DNA of 64,000 nt from Salinicola tamaricis (GTDB lineage Bacteria; Pseudomonadota; Gammaproteobacteria; Pseudomonadales; Halomonadaceae), in the NCBI RefSeq assembly GCF_003006155.1, contig NZ_CP023559.1, positions 2,790,001 through 2,854,000 of the forward strand, written 5' to 3'. This document shows, piece after piece, positions 8,841 through 19,053 of this stretch (positions are counted from its first letter, which is position 1; the number at the start of each line of letters is the position of its first letter). The position numbers were made by a program, and so were the translations under genes. The notes below the pieces were generated by a model. It searched no databases. It was not told where the DNA came from and saw nothing but the letters and a program-made list of their open reading frames with translations.

Positions 8841-9941
8841 TCAGGCCAGACGCACCAGCCAGCCGCGGGTGTCTTCGCTGCGGCCGTACTGGATGTCGAG
8901 CAGGCGCTTGCGCAGTTGGGCGCTGACCGCTTCACCCTCCACCGGCGGGGTGGCGATACGCTCGTTTTCGCTCACCAGCTCGCCGATCTGGGTGATCACC
9001 GCCGCGGTGCCGCAGGCGAACACTTCGGTGATCTCGCCGCTGGCGACCCCGTCGCGCCACTCGTCGATGCTGATCTGGCGCTCTTCCGGGGTGAGGCCGG
9101 CATCGCGTGCCAGTTCGAGGATCGAATCGCGGGTCACGCCCTCGAGGATGGTGCCGCTGAGCGCCGGGGTGACCAGGCGGCCGTCACGGTAGACGAAGAA
9201 CAGGTTCATGCCGCCCAGCTCTTCGATCCACTTGTTCTCGGCGGCGTCGAGGAAGGCGACCTGGGCGCAGCCGTGCTCCTCGGCTTCGGCCTGGGCCAGC
9301 AGCGAGGCGGCATAGTTGCCACCGCACTTGGCGAAGCCGGTCCCGCCGGGGGCGGCGCGCTTGTAGTGGGAGGAGAGCCAGATCGAGACTGGCTTGCCGC
9401 CGCCCTTGAAGTAGGAGGCCGCCGGCGAGGCGATCAGGTAGTAGTCGACCTCGGCGGCCGGCTTCACGCCCAGCGACTTGCCGTTACCGATCATGAACGG
9501 GCGCAGGTAGAGGCTGCACTCTTCGCTGTCGTTCTGCGGTGTCGGCACCCAGGCGGCGTCCTGCGAGACCAGCGCTTCGAGCGAGCCGAGGAAGGTCTCG
9601 TCGTCCAGCTCCGGCAGCGCCAGGCGACGCGCCGAGGCGCGGAAGCGCGCGGCGTTCTTCTGCGGGCGGAAGGTCCACACCGAGCCGTCGGCGTGGCGGT
9701 AGGCCTTGATGCCCTCGAAGATCTCCTGGCCGTAGTGCAGTACCGGCGAGGCGGGGTCGATCAGCAGCGGCCCATAGGGGCGAATCTCGCCGCGCTGCCA
9801 GCCGTCCTGCTTGGTCCAGCGTACGTGCACCATATGATCGGTGAAGAAGCGGCCGAAGCCCGGATTGGCAAGAATCTCGTTGCGCAGGTTGGCATCGAGC
9901 GGGTTGGACGAGAGGCGAACTTCGAATCCTTGAGTGGACAC
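8841..9941 (-). CDS. ilvE: Branched-chain amino acid aminotransferase
   Basis: 366 residues, fold-type IV PLP enzyme that exchanges the amino group between glutamate and the keto acids of valine, leucine and isoleucine. The length and layout fit the longer (Bacillus/eukaryote-like) branch of the family. Visible motifs are EIFEGIKAYR near the N-terminus, the PLP-lysine region GTGFAKCGGNYA and the C-terminal GTAAVITQIG loop. I chose the GTG at 9941 (VSTQGFEVRLSS) because GGAG lies in front of it and the sequence upstream is unconserved. It lies alone between yciI and VOC, not in an ilv operon, so a catabolic or balancing role is possible. Confidence 0.9.
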   Translation of the reverse strand: MSTQGFEVRLSSNPLDANLRNEILANPGFGRFFTDHMVHVRWTKQDGWQRGEIRPYGPLLIDPASPVLHYGQEIFEGIKAYRHADGSVWTFRPQKNAARFRASARRLALPELDDETFLGSLEALVSQDAAWVPTPQNDSEECSLYLRPFMIGNGKSLGVKPAAEVDYYLIASPAASYFKGGGKPVSIWLSSHYKRAAPGGTGFAKCGGNYAASLLAQAEAEEHGCAQVAFLDAAENKWIEELGGMNLFFVYRDGRLVTPALSGTILEGVTRDSILELARDAGLTPEERQISIDEWRDGVASGEITEVFACGTAAVITQIGELVSENERIATPPVEGEAVSAQLRKRLLDIQYGRSEDTRGWLVRLA

Positions 9942-10172
9942 TGCGACTTCTCCTGGCGGCCCCGGATGATGGCGGCGCGGTGGCATTCGCGCGCCGGCCG
10001 GCGGGCATACGATCGGTGACGGTGGGTACGTACGAAGCGCTCGGCGAAGACGCGCCGGCAAGGCGGCGTCAACGCGGGACTGCGCTGGCGGAAGGCTCAA
10101 ATTAGCATGCAAAGCGTATTCTGCGAAGAGGGGCCTTGGCCGTGGCGCCGGCGCGGCCAAGGCATCATCGGC

Positions 10173-10457
10173 TCAGCCCTTGAGTGCTTCGAAGCCGGGG
10201 GCGGTCAGCGTGATGGCGCACTCGACGATCTCGTAGTCGGCGAGATCGTGGATCTGGAACGGATCCGCTTTCAGGCACGCCTCGAGCGCCGGGCGCTCGG
10301 CGTGGGAGAGCAACACGCCGCCGGTGCGTGGCACCTTGCGCCCGGAGGCGGTCAGCAGCCCCTGGGCGTAGGCGTCCTGGAGCCACGCCATGTGGCCTTC
10401 GACATGCGGCTCGATACGCTCGAGCGGGACCTTATAGGTGAGTGAGACGATGAACAT
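10173..10457 (-). CDS. YciI-like protein
   Basis: 94 residues, small ferredoxin-like alpha/beta barrel protein of the YciI family (MFIVSLTYKV start; conserved His-Asp pair in HMAWLQDAYAQG; DPFQ motif). Family members are dimeric and contain a putative His-Asp active site; some are decarboxylase- or hydrolase-like, but the role of this one is unknown. The start at 10457 has GGAG nine bases before; an upstream in-frame ATG at 10478 overlaps that site and is less likely. Confidence 0.82.
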   Translation of the reverse strand: MFIVSLTYKVPLERIEPHVEGHMAWLQDAYAQGLLTASGRKVPRTGGVLLSHAERPALEACLKADPFQIHDLADYEIVECAITLTAPGFEALKG

Positions 10458-10634
10458 GTCGTGGTGCTCCTGATTCACTTTTCATCGATGTTAAAGAACC
10501 CGCCGCGAGGCTCCGGAGGGGCCGTCACGGCGGGTCCCGGCCTGCAGCGCTGCGTCGTCACCGGTCCGACGTCGTCGGTCGATCACTCCCGGTGAGCGGC
10601 GCCTGGGCGCCCCGGTGGTACAAAGACACCGCGC

Positions 10635-12152
10635 TCAGGTCTCGTCGGTCACCACGTGCTCACTCTCACGGTCGAGCAGGTAGCGTGTGAGCAGGCCCAC
10701 CGGACGCCCGCTGGCGCCTTTCTGCTTGCCGCTATGCCAGGCGGTACCGGCGATATCCAGGTGCGCCCAGGGGTAGCTGTCGGCGAAGCGCGAGAGGAAA
10801 CAGGCGGCGGTGATGCTGCCCGCGGGGCGTCCGCCGATATTGGCCAGATCGGCGAAGTTGGACTCCAACTGGGCCTGATAGTCGTCCCACAGCGGCATGT
10901 GCCAGGCGCGGTCCCAGGCGGTCTCGCCGGCTTCGAGCAGATCGAGGGCGAGATCGTCGTCGTTGGAGAAGAGCCCGCTGGCGTGGTCGCCCAGGGCGAT
11001 CACGCAAGCGCCGGTGAGGGTGGCGATATCGACCACGCTGGCCGGCTGGAAGCGCTCGGCGTAGGTCAGGGCGTCGCACAGCACCAGGCGCCCCTCGGCG
11101 TCGGTGTTGAGGATCTCGACGGTAAGCCCCTTGAGCGTCTTGACGATATCGCCGGGCTTGATCGCGCGGCCGTCAGGCATGTTCTCGGCGCTGGCGACGA
11201 TGGCGATCACGTTGAGCTTGGGCTTGAGCGCGATCACGCTCTTCATGGTGCCGAACACGCTCGCCGCGCCGCACATGTCGAACTTCATCTCGTCCATGCC
11301 GGCCCCTGGCTTGAGCGAGATGCCACCGGTGTCGAAGGTGATGCCCTTGCCCACCAGCACGTGGGGCGCCTCTGCGGCGTCCTCCGCGCCCAGATACTTC
11401 ATCACGATCAGCTTGGAGGGTTCAGCGCTGCCGCGGCCCACGGCGAGCAGGGAATGCGCGCCGAGCGCTTCGAGTTCGGCTTCGTCGAGCACCTCGACCT
11501 CAAGGCTACCGTCGGCTTCAGCGGCCAGCGTCTCGGCCTGCTCGGCGAGATAGCTGGGGGTGCAGATATTGCCCGGCAGGTTGCCCAGGGTGCGCGCCAG
11601 GTTGACCCCGCCGCCGAGGGCGGCCCCGATGCGCGCGCCGCGCTCGGCGGCTTCGCTCTGGCCGCTGTCGGCGATCAGCAGTTCGACCCGGTTGAGGGCC
11701 GGCAGCGGGCTTGGGGTGGATTTGCACGCGTTGAAGCGGTAGACCGCCTGGGTCGCCGCATCCAGAGTCATCTGGGTGTTCCAGGCGATATCGCGGTCGG
11801 CGATGACGGCATCGCTGAAGCCCACCGCGACGCTGTCCACCGGCAGCTTGGCGACGGCGGCGAAGGCCGCATCCAGCGCCTTGCGCAGGCCGCCCTCGTT
11901 GAACTTGGCGCGCTCGCCCAGGCCCACCAGCAGCAGACGCTCGGCGGAGAGCCCCGGGGCGAAGGGCACCAGCTGTACCTCGCCCAGGTTGGGGGTGAAG
12001 TCACCGCGCTCCAGCAGCTGCGCGATCAACCGCTCGCTGGCGTCGTCCAGCTTGGCCACGGTGGGCAGCAGCTCGCCATCCTGGAACAGCGGCACCACCA
12101 GACAGGCGGTCTCGACCTTGGCCGGGTTGACGCTGAGTACGGAAAATTCCAT
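10635..12152 (-). CDS. pepA: Cytosol (leucyl) aminopeptidase PepA, M17
   Basis: 505 residues, hexameric M17 metallopeptidase that releases N-terminal residues, favouring leucine; in E. coli PepA also binds DNA in Xer recombination and carAB control. The C-terminal catalytic domain shows the metal and active-site motifs GKGITFDTGGISLKPG and the family signature NTDAEGRL. The N-terminal macro-like domain is present, so the protein is full length. It is divergent from lptF, the usual arrangement, but is separated from holC by four unrelated genes (7.5-10.5 kb) where the two are usually adjacent. Confidence 0.95.
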   Translation of the reverse strand: MEFSVLSVNPAKVETACLVVPLFQDGELLPTVAKLDDASERLIAQLLERGDFTPNLGEVQLVPFAPGLSAERLLLVGLGERAKFNEGGLRKALDAAFAAVAKLPVDSVAVGFSDAVIADRDIAWNTQMTLDAATQAVYRFNACKSTPSPLPALNRVELLIADSGQSEAAERGARIGAALGGGVNLARTLGNLPGNICTPSYLAEQAETLAAEADGSLEVEVLDEAELEALGAHSLLAVGRGSAEPSKLIVMKYLGAEDAAEAPHVLVGKGITFDTGGISLKPGAGMDEMKFDMCGAASVFGTMKSVIALKPKLNVIAIVASAENMPDGRAIKPGDIVKTLKGLTVEILNTDAEGRLVLCDALTYAERFQPASVVDIATLTGACVIALGDHASGLFSNDDDLALDLLEAGETAWDRAWHMPLWDDYQAQLESNFADLANIGGRPAGSITAACFLSRFADSYPWAHLDIAGTAWHSGKQKGASGRPVGLLTRYLLDRESEHVVTDET

Positions 12153-12402
12153 GTCGTCTCCAATGAACGATTGCGCTGGCTTCGCGTCACAGGTCTCGGC
12201 AACGAGACAAGTGCGCGGGTAATCGGGATAATGGCCTGGGCCGCGCCGGGGTGTGTCGCTCGTTGCGGCCCAGCGCCGCGCCCGGGGTTGCAGGCGCAGC
12301 CCGCAAGACGCCTCAGTTTACGCAAAGCGGGGGGGCGATGCACAAGCCCGCCCGCCGCCGGAACGCACGCCGTGCGGTGGCAGGAAGCCAGATCAGGAGT
12401 CG

Positions 12403-13482
12403 ATGTTGATTGTATTCCGCTATTTGACCCGCGAGATCCTGCTGACGATGTCGGCGGTCGCTGGCGTGCTGCTGCTGGTGATCATGGGCAGCCGGTTCAT
12501 CCGCTACTTCACCGACGCCGCCCAGGGCGAGCTGCCGCTCAGCGCGCTGGGGTCGCTGATGCTGTTCCACATGCCCAGCTTCATGGAGCTGGTGCTGCCG
12601 CTGGCGTTCTTCATCGCCATCCTCCTCGCCTATGGCCAGCTCTATCTCAATAGCGAGATCACCGTGCTGGTGGCCTGCGGCATGAGCCCCAGCCGCCTGC
12701 TTCAGGTCACGCTGCTGCCGGCGCTGCTGATCGCCGCGTTGGTCGGTGCCTGCAGCCTGTGGCTGACCCCTTACGGTGCGCTGCACAACGAGCGCCTGAT
12801 CGAGCAGCAGAAGAGCCAGCTCGACTTCTCGCTGCTCACCCCCGGGCGCTTCCAGGATTTCGGCAGTGGCCGTACCGCCTACACCCAGGCGCTCAACGAT
12901 GACCGCTCACGCATGGAAGACGTCTTCATCAGCGAGCAGGGCAAGGGCAGCGACGGCGGCCAGCAGGTGGTGACCCGCGCCGAGAGCGGCTATCAGACCG
13001 TCGACCCCAATACCGGCAGCCGCTTCCTGGTGCTCTCCAACGGCACCCGCTACAGCGTCGACCCGGGTAGCCCGGTGGCCGAGCGCCTCGCCTTCGGCAG
13101 CTATGCGGTGCGTCTCTCCACCGATGGCGAGACCGATATCGGCGACGACATCGAGTTGATGAGTACCCGCAAGCTGGTCGAGCAGGGCGACAGCGAGGCG
13201 ATGGCGCAGCTACAGTGGCGCCTGTCGATGCCGCTGATGGTACCCATCCTGACCCTGCTGGCGCTGCCGCTGTCGCGGGTCAATCCGCGCCAGGGGCGCT
13301 TCGCCAAGCTGCTGCCGGCGCTGTTCCTGCATGTCAGCTATCTGAGCCTGCTGCTGGCCGCTCAGGACGCGATCGCCCGCGGCAGCCTGCCGGCGAGCGT
13401 CGGCATGTGGCCGATCCACGGCGTCTACCTGCTGCTCGGCCTGATTCTGCTGCGCCGCGACCAGCGCCAAGGAGGCCGCTGA
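12403..13482 (+). CDS. lptF: LPS export permease LptF
   Basis: 359 residues. LptF and LptG form the transmembrane pair of the LptB2FGC ABC transporter that extracts lipopolysaccharide from the inner membrane and feeds the LptC-LptA bridge. The usual topology is seen: three N-terminal helices (starting IVFRYLTREIL), a large periplasmic beta-jellyroll segment (residues about 115-260), then three C-terminal helices. The ATG at 12403 has CAGGAG eight bases ahead. The stop overlaps the lptG start (TGATG), indicating translational coupling. Confidence 0.95.
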   Translation: MLIVFRYLTREILLTMSAVAGVLLLVIMGSRFIRYFTDAAQGELPLSALGSLMLFHMPSFMELVLPLAFFIAILLAYGQLYLNSEITVLVACGMSPSRLLQVTLLPALLIAALVGACSLWLTPYGALHNERLIEQQKSQLDFSLLTPGRFQDFGSGRTAYTQALNDDRSRMEDVFISEQGKGSDGGQQVVTRAESGYQTVDPNTGSRFLVLSNGTRYSVDPGSPVAERLAFGSYAVRLSTDGETDIGDDIELMSTRKLVEQGDSEAMAQLQWRLSMPLMVPILTLLALPLSRVNPRQGRFAKLLPALFLHVSYLSLLLAAQDAIARGSLPASVGMWPIHGVYLLLGLILLRRDQRQGGR

Positions 13483-14546
13483 TGCTGCTCGACCGTCTCG
13501 ACCGTTACATCGCGCGCAATGTCCTCGGTGCCATGCTGGTGGTGCAGGTCATGGTGCTGGGGCTCGACCTGGTGATCTCCTACATCAATGACCTGGGTGA
13601 CGTCTCCGGCAACTACTCCGCCTTCGACGTGCTGCTCTATCTGTTGATGCGGCTTCCCTGGCGCTTCTACGAATACGCCCCGGTGGCGGTGCTGATCGGC
13701 GCGCTGGTGGGGTTGGGCTCGATGGCTTCGAGCAACGAACTCACCGTGATGCGCGCTGCCGGGCGTTCGCTGGGGCGCATCCTGGTCGGCGTGCTCAAGC
13801 CGCTGCTGCTGGTGATTCTGATCACCATGGGTATCGGCGAGTTCGTCAGCCCGGCCACCGAACAGCACGCGGCGGCCTGGCGCCTGGAGCAGTCCGAGGG
13901 CGCCGACGCGGTGCTCGAACGTGGCGGCGGTTGGCAGCGCGAAGGCGATAACTTCTACCGCTTCGGCACCATCCGTGCCGACGACACCGTGATCAACGTG
14001 CGCCGCTACGAGTACGACGGCCAGCGTCTGGTGGAAGCCTCCGAGGCCCAGCGCGCGGTATGGAATGGCAAGGCGTGGACACTGGAGAACGTCAAGACCA
14101 CCTACTTCGACGCCGACGGCACCCGGGTCGAGTCGAAGCCCACCGCCACTTGGCACACCAAGCTCACACCGGCCCAGCTCAATCGCCTGCTGCGCCCGCT
14201 CAACAGCCAGCGCATGAGCAGCCTGTGGCAGTACGCCAGCTATCTGCGCGCCCAGGGGCAGGAGGCGACGCAGCCGCTGCTCTACTTCTGGCAGAAGAGC
14301 CTGCTACCGGTCACCCTGGCAGGGCTGGTGCTGCTGGCGGCGTCGTTCGTATTCGGCCCGCTGCGCAGTGTCGCCGCCGGCACGCGGATTTTCTACGGCG
14401 TGATCGTGGGGCTGTCGTTCAAGTACCTGCAGGATCTGCTGGCACCCGCCTCGGTGCTGTTCGGCTTCTCCCCGGCGCTGGCGGTGGTGGTGCCTACCGC
14501 GGCCTGCTATCTGCTCGGCTTCTGGCTGCTGCGCCGCACCGGCTGA
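13482..14546 (+). CDS. lptG: LPS export permease LptG
   Basis: 354 residues, partner of LptF in the lipopolysaccharide exporter. It shows the same 3 + 3 helix arrangement around a periplasmic jellyroll; the conserved coupling-helix region (SSNELTVMRAAG) that contacts the LptB ATPase is at about residues 85-97. It begins inside the lptF stop codon. lptB, lptC and lptA are not in the window. A strong hairpin follows about 35 bases after the stop. Confidence 0.95.
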   Translation: MLLDRLDRYIARNVLGAMLVVQVMVLGLDLVISYINDLGDVSGNYSAFDVLLYLLMRLPWRFYEYAPVAVLIGALVGLGSMASSNELTVMRAAGRSLGRILVGVLKPLLLVILITMGIGEFVSPATEQHAAAWRLEQSEGADAVLERGGGWQREGDNFYRFGTIRADDTVINVRRYEYDGQRLVEASEAQRAVWNGKAWTLENVKTTYFDADGTRVESKPTATWHTKLTPAQLNRLLRPLNSQRMSSLWQYASYLRAQGQEATQPLLYFWQKSLLPVTLAGLVLLAASFVFGPLRSVAAGTRIFYGVIVGLSFKYLQDLLAPASVLFGFSPALAVVVPTAACYLLGFWLLRRTG

Positions 14547-14581
14547 TCCTGCCCGAACGCTTCGCTTCCCCGCTCATTGCA

Positions 14582-14617
14582 CAAGACGACGCCGCACTCC
14601 TGGAGTGCGGCGTCTTG
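14582..14617 (+). terminator. Terminator hairpin after lptG
   Basis: An 11-bp stem, CGCCGCACTCC with GGAGTGCGGCG, around one base, flanked by a further CAAGA/TCTTG pairing across a three-base bulge. It closes the lptFG transcript. The T-run is short (TCTTGCGTT). Confidence 0.65.
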
Positions 14618-14622
14618 CGTTG

Positions 14623-14667
14623 GGGCGTTTCACGTGAGGGTGTTTCACGTTGGGTCGTTTAGCGTGG
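14623..14667. repeat. Three degenerate 15-bp tandem repeats
   Basis: Successive units GGGCGTTTCACGTGA, GGGTGTTTCACGTTG and GGTCGTTTAGCGTGG. They lie just past the lptG terminator. Short and imperfect, probably slippage-derived; no binding protein can be named. Confidence 0.5.
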
Positions 14668-14813
14668 GTTCGGGGGCGTCAAATGGTGTATGAGCCCCGG
14701 GGTGCGGTAGCCGGTCCGAGCGAGAGAGAGGGCGGAAGAGGGCGGCTGATGCCTGTGCTAAGTCTGCGCTAAGGAAGCGGGGCTAACGTGAGCGAGATGA
14801 TTGTGATTCAGAC

Positions 14814-14843
14814 TTGAAAGTGCCTATGCGAATCATTTACATT
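14814..14843 (+). promoter_or_regulatory. bfd promoter with overlapping Fur-box-like site
   Basis: TTGAAA at 14814-14819 and TACATT at 14838-14843 with an 18-base spacer form a plausible sigma-70 promoter about 30 bases before bfd. The region 14825-14843 (ATGCGAATCATTTACATT) resembles the A/T-rich Fur box core of gammaproteobacteria and overlaps the -10 element, where Fe-Fur would block transcription. bfd is iron-repressed in E. coli and Pseudomonas, which fits. The exact register is approximate. Confidence 0.6.
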
Positions 14844-14872
14844 CACTATCACGTTGAGCGCGAGGATCTGCC

Positions 14873-15076
14873 GTGTACGTCTGTCTCTGCCTGGGTGTCA
14901 CCGACCGCGATATCGAAAGCGCCGTGAGCGATGGCGCCCGCAGCTGGCGCGAAGTGCGCGAAGTCACCGGCTGCGCCGGACAGTGCGGCAAGTGCGCCTG
15001 CACCGGCAAGCGCGTGATGCGTGACGCGATCAGCGAACAGCTCAGCTTCGACCCGGATCTTGCCTACGCGGTGTGA
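14873..15076 (+). CDS. bfd: Bacterioferritin-associated ferredoxin Bfd
   Basis: 67 residues, a BFD-type [2Fe-2S] protein. The four cluster cysteines are arranged CxC near the N-terminus (YVCLCLGVTD) and CxxC in GCAGQCGKCAC, the family pattern. Bfd docks on bacterioferritin and donates electrons through its haem to release stored iron. The start is a GTG at 14873 with GAGGA upstream. It precedes bfr but about 470 bases separate them, so each probably has its own promoter with opposite iron responses. Confidence 0.93.
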   Translation: MYVCLCLGVTDRDIESAVSDGARSWREVREVTGCAGQCGKCACTGKRVMRDAISEQLSFDPDLAYAV

Positions 15077-15549
15077 CGCCTTGGGCGCTAGCCACACACC
15101 GCGTGTCTCGCCTGTTGTCTGTCTCCGCTTTTTTCGTCTCCACCTTTTGCGTCTCCACGACAGGTCGTATCGACAGCTTTCCCCGCCTTCGCGCTTTTGC
15201 CTTTCCGCATCACGGTTAGTTTTTATTCCTGCCTTTCTATGTGATGCCAACGCTTCCTGCTGCTGAAATTCCGCTGAGTAGTTCAAGTTGCCAGCCATCC
15301 CCTAAGGGTAGGCGACCCGGTGTGTCTGCGATGCGCGCCGGGCGCAGCGCGACTCGTTATCAGCCGCGTTATCACCTGCCAATCGCTGGCAGATGCGATA
15401 GTTTCGTAAGTCACTGTAATAGTTGTAATTTCTCGATGCCTTGTGGATACTGCCACCATCGGACCGGCGCCACCTTGTGGTAGCGTACTCCGTCAGGGAG
15501 CGCGCGAACCTGCCTCCCCTCGCCAGTTACCCATGAGGAGAACACGACA
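15077..15549. other. bfd-bfr intergenic region
   Basis: About 470 bases with no convincing gene. The first half (15100-15240) is strikingly pyrimidine-rich on the plus strand and contains a run of six T at about 15130 that may end the bfd transcript. The bfr promoter should lie in the more AT-rich part around 15400-15440. I could not identify a definite operator. Confidence 0.4.
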
Positions 15550-16032
15550 ATGAAAGGCGACCCGAAGGTCATCAGCTATCTGAACACCGTCCTCGGCAAC
15601 GAGCTGGTGGCAATCAACCAGTACTTCCTGCACAGCAAGATGTACAAGGACTGGGGCTTCAACGTGCTCGCCAAGTGGGAGTATGAGGAGTCGATCGAGG
15701 AGATGCAGCACGCCGACAAGTTGATCGAGCGTATCCTGTTCCTCGAAGGTATCCCCAACCTGCAGGATCTCGGCAAGCTCAACATCGGTGAGAACGCCAA
15801 GGAGATGCTGGAGAGCGATCTCAAGATCGAGCACAAGGCGCGTGCCGACCTGCAGGAAGCGATCCCCTACTGCGAATCCGTGCGTGACTACGTCAGCCGT
15901 GATCTGTTCATCAAGATCCTCGACGACGAAGAAGAGCACATCGACAAGCTCGAAGCGGAGCTGGGCCTGATCGACAAGGTTGGTATCCAGAACTATCTGC
16001 AGAAGCACATGTTCGGCGACGAGAAGGAGTGA
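15550..16032 (+). CDS. bfr: Bacterioferritin
   Basis: 160 residues, four-helix-bundle subunit of the 24-mer haem-containing iron store. Ferroxidase residues are at the standard places (E18, E51, H54, E94, E127, H130) and the inter-subunit haem ligand M52 is present (EEMQHADK), so this is the haem-binding type. A GAGGAG ribosome binding site precedes the ATG. It works with Bfd encoded just upstream: Bfr oxidises and stores iron, Bfd enables its release. Confidence 0.96.
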   Translation: MKGDPKVISYLNTVLGNELVAINQYFLHSKMYKDWGFNVLAKWEYEESIEEMQHADKLIERILFLEGIPNLQDLGKLNIGENAKEMLESDLKIEHKARADLQEAIPYCESVRDYVSRDLFIKILDDEEEHIDKLEAELGLIDKVGIQNYLQKHMFGDEKE

Positions 16033-16098
16033 GCGCAGGCGGCATGCGCTCCGCGGGCCGAGTCTGAGCTGACCCGGCCCGCGCCAGTAAGAGGCTGG

Positions 16099-16146
16099 AA
16101 CCTGAAAGGCCTCGCTGTCATCGACAGCGAGGCCTTTCAGGTTTTT
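16099..16146. terminator. Strong bidirectional terminator between bfr and purK
   Basis: A perfect stem of about 21 bp (AACCTGAAAGGCCTCGCTGTC and its complement) with loop ATC, followed by TTTTT on the plus strand at 16142-16146. It ends bfr and, being symmetric with AACC at its other side, may also serve convergent purK. Confidence 0.9.
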
Positions 16147-16183
16147 CGAGCGTGCCGCGGGACGACTCGTCTTCGTACGGAGC

Positions 16184-17275
<1,092 letters not shown>

Positions 17276-17277
17276 GA

Positions 17278-17796
17278 TCAGCTCTCGCTCTGGTCGTGGT
17301 CGGGGGTGCTGGGGCGCGGATCGGGGGACTCGAGCACCTTGCGCGTCTGCTCGGCGCGGTAGGCTTCCAGCGCGGTGCGGACTTGCGGGTCGTGGTTGGC
17401 CAGCATGGCGGCGGCGAGCAGCGCGGCATTGATCGCCCCGGCACGGCCGATCGCCAGCGTGGCGGTGGGATGCCCGCCGGCATCTGCACGATCGAGAGCA
17501 GCGAGTCGAGTCGACCCCGGAAAGCGTGCTCGACTTGACCGGCACGCCCAGCACGGCAGGCGGGTCTTGGCCGCGCACATCCGGGCAGGTGGGCGGCGCC
17601 GCCGGCGCCGGCGATGATCACTTCGAGCCCCGGTCGGCCGCGGTCTCGGCGTACTCGAACAGCAAATCCGGGGTGCGGTGGGCGGAGACCACCTGGGTTT
17701 CATGCTCGATGCCGAGCTGTTCCAGGGTCTCGACGGTAGGCAAAGGGTCGACCAGTCCGACTTCGATCCCATGATGACGCCGACGCGTACGCTCAT
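17278..17796 (-). CDS. purE: N5-CAIR mutase PurE (several frame breaks)
   Basis: Converts N5-CAIR made by PurK to CAIR. The start ([18 protein letters not shown]) and the C-terminal helix region ([20 protein letters not shown]) are unmistakable, but the middle is broken at least five times: near 17740, 17640-17650, 17575-17585, 17560 and 17485-17515. The last seems to include a five-base duplication, since GACTC occurs twice where [11 protein letters not shown] is expected. Joining the three frames restores the whole family sequence, including the catalytic SAHRTPD and AGGAAHLPG motifs. The density of indels in an intact operon suggests sequence error, but real decay is not excluded. A hydrophilic C-terminal extension of about 15 residues precedes purK. 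Confidence 0.88.
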   Translation of the reverse strand: MSVRVGVIMGSKSDWSTLCLPSRPWNSSASSMKPRWSPPTAPRICCSSTPRPRPTGARSDHRRRRRRRPPARMCAAKTRLPCWACRSSRARFPGSTRLAALDRADAGGHPTATLAIGRAGAINAALLAAAMLANHDPQVRTALEAYRAEQTRKVLESPDPRPSTPDHDQSES

Positions 17797-17949
17797 GCTT
17801 CCTCCCGGGGGAAAGGCTCGACCGCCGCGGCTTGTGGGTTGTCAGGCGGCGTCGAGATACGGTTTGGAAAGCGGCGCATTAACCCGTCATGGGGCCGCGC
17901 AGACAGCCACTCTCGGGGGGAGAAATGCGTTCAGGGCTTGACCGATCGG

Positions 17950-18179
17950 TCAGCGGAATGCCTTCTCCAGGGCGAAGCGCGGCACCGGTTCGCCGCTCAC
18001 GTCGACCTGTTCGCAGAACTCTCCAGCGGCCGGGCCCAGAGACCGTAGTCGCCGTAGAGCGCGCGGTAGATCACCAGACGCTCTTCGCTCTCGCTGTGCT
18101 GGGCCACGTCCAGCACCTCGTAGAGCTGGCCCTTGTAGTGGCGGTAGATGCCCGGAACCGGGCGGCTCGAATCACTCAT
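17950..18179 (-). CDS. DUF1653 family protein (one frame break)
   Basis: About 76 residues. The conserved family core [20 protein letters not shown] and [16 protein letters not shown] is read from the ATG at 18179. A missing base near 18021 then diverts the frame; the neighbouring frame gives the expected tail ([21 protein letters not shown]). Function of DUF1653 is unknown; it is a small SH3-like single-domain protein. Its first eight bases overlap the end of tcdA, so it is the last gene of a truC-tcdA-DUF1653 transcript. Confidence 0.82.
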
Positions 18180-19053
18180 GCGATGCGGACTCCTGCGTGG
18201 GGGAAGCAGCGGGCGAGGTGGCGTCCGGCTCGGCTACCGGGCGGCTCTCGGCGCCAGCTTCGGGCGTCGCCTGGGCGCGCCGCGCCAGCCGGCTGAGTAC
18301 CCGCGCGGCGGCGGTGAAGCCGAAGCTGCCGGTAACCACGCTCACCGCGCCGAAACCGGCGGCACAGTCCAGCCGGGTGGCCTGACCCGGTGCCGGCTTG
18401 TGCTGGCACACCTCGCCATCGTTGCCAGGGTAGACCAGTTGCTCGTCGGAGTAGACGCACTCGATGCCGAAGCGGCGCTTGGGATTGCGCGAGAAGCCGT
18501 AATCCCGGCGCAGCTTCGAGCGCACCTTGGCCAGCAGCGGATCGTGCTCGGTGCGGGTGAGATCCGCCACCTGGATACGGCTCGGATCGCTCTGGCCACC
18601 GGCGCCGCCGGTCACCGTGATCGCCAGCTTGCGCCGCTGGCAGTAGTGAATCAGCGCGGCCTTGGCGCCGACGTGGTCGATGGCATCGATCACATGGTCG
18701 GCGTCGGCAGGGATGCGCTCGGCCAGATTGGTCGGGGTGATGAAGGCTTCATCGGCGACCACCTCGATACCCGGCCAGATCGCGCGGCAGCGCTCCGCCA
18801 GCACCGCCACCTTGGGCTTGCCGATCTCGCCGTCGAGGGCGTGGAGCTGGCGGTTGACGTTGGAGACGCAGACATCGTCGAGATCGATCAGGGTGAGCTT
18901 GCCGATGCCCGAGCGCGCCAGCGCCTCGGCGCTCCAGCTACCCACGCCGCCGACCCCGACCACTACCACATGGGCGTGGCGAAAGGCGTGGGCGGCGCGG
19001 GTGCCATAGAGGCGGCGGATACCGCCGAAGCGGAAGTCGTAGTCGTCGGTCAT
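18172..19053 (-). CDS. tcdA: tRNA threonylcarbamoyladenosine dehydratase TcdA (CsdL)
   Basis: 293 residues, E1-like (ThiF/MoeB superfamily) ATP-dependent enzyme that cyclises t6A37 of ANN-decoding tRNAs to ct6A. The nucleotide-binding motif [11 protein letters not shown] is at about residues 29-39, followed by SNVNRQLHA and the family segment [12 protein letters not shown]. It lacks the CxxC zinc pairs of MoeB, as expected of TcdA. The C-terminal 40 residues are Ala/Pro-rich and unconserved. Coupled to truC by a four-base overlap. tsaC, which supplies the preceding t6A step, is also in the window (49.3 kb). Confidence 0.93.
   Translation of the reverse strand: MTDDYDFRFGGIRRLYGTRAAHAFRHAHVVVVGVGGVGSWSAEALARSGIGKLTLIDLDDVCVSNVNRQLHALDGEIGKPKVAVLAERCRAIWPGIEVVADEAFITPTNLAERIPADADHVIDAIDHVGAKAALIHYCQRRKLAITVTGGAGGQSDPSRIQVADLTRTEHDPLLAKVRSKLRRDYGFSRNPKRRFGIECVYSDEQLVYPGNDGEVCQHKPAPGQATRLDCAAGFGAVSVVTGSFGFTAAARVLSRLARRAQATPEAGAESRPVAEPDATSPAASPTQESASHE

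Noticed and set aside
10656..12653. 665-codon plus-strand open frame opposite pepA
   Set aside because: Antisense shadow of pepA; composition is that of a reversed coding sequence and pepA is complete and certain.
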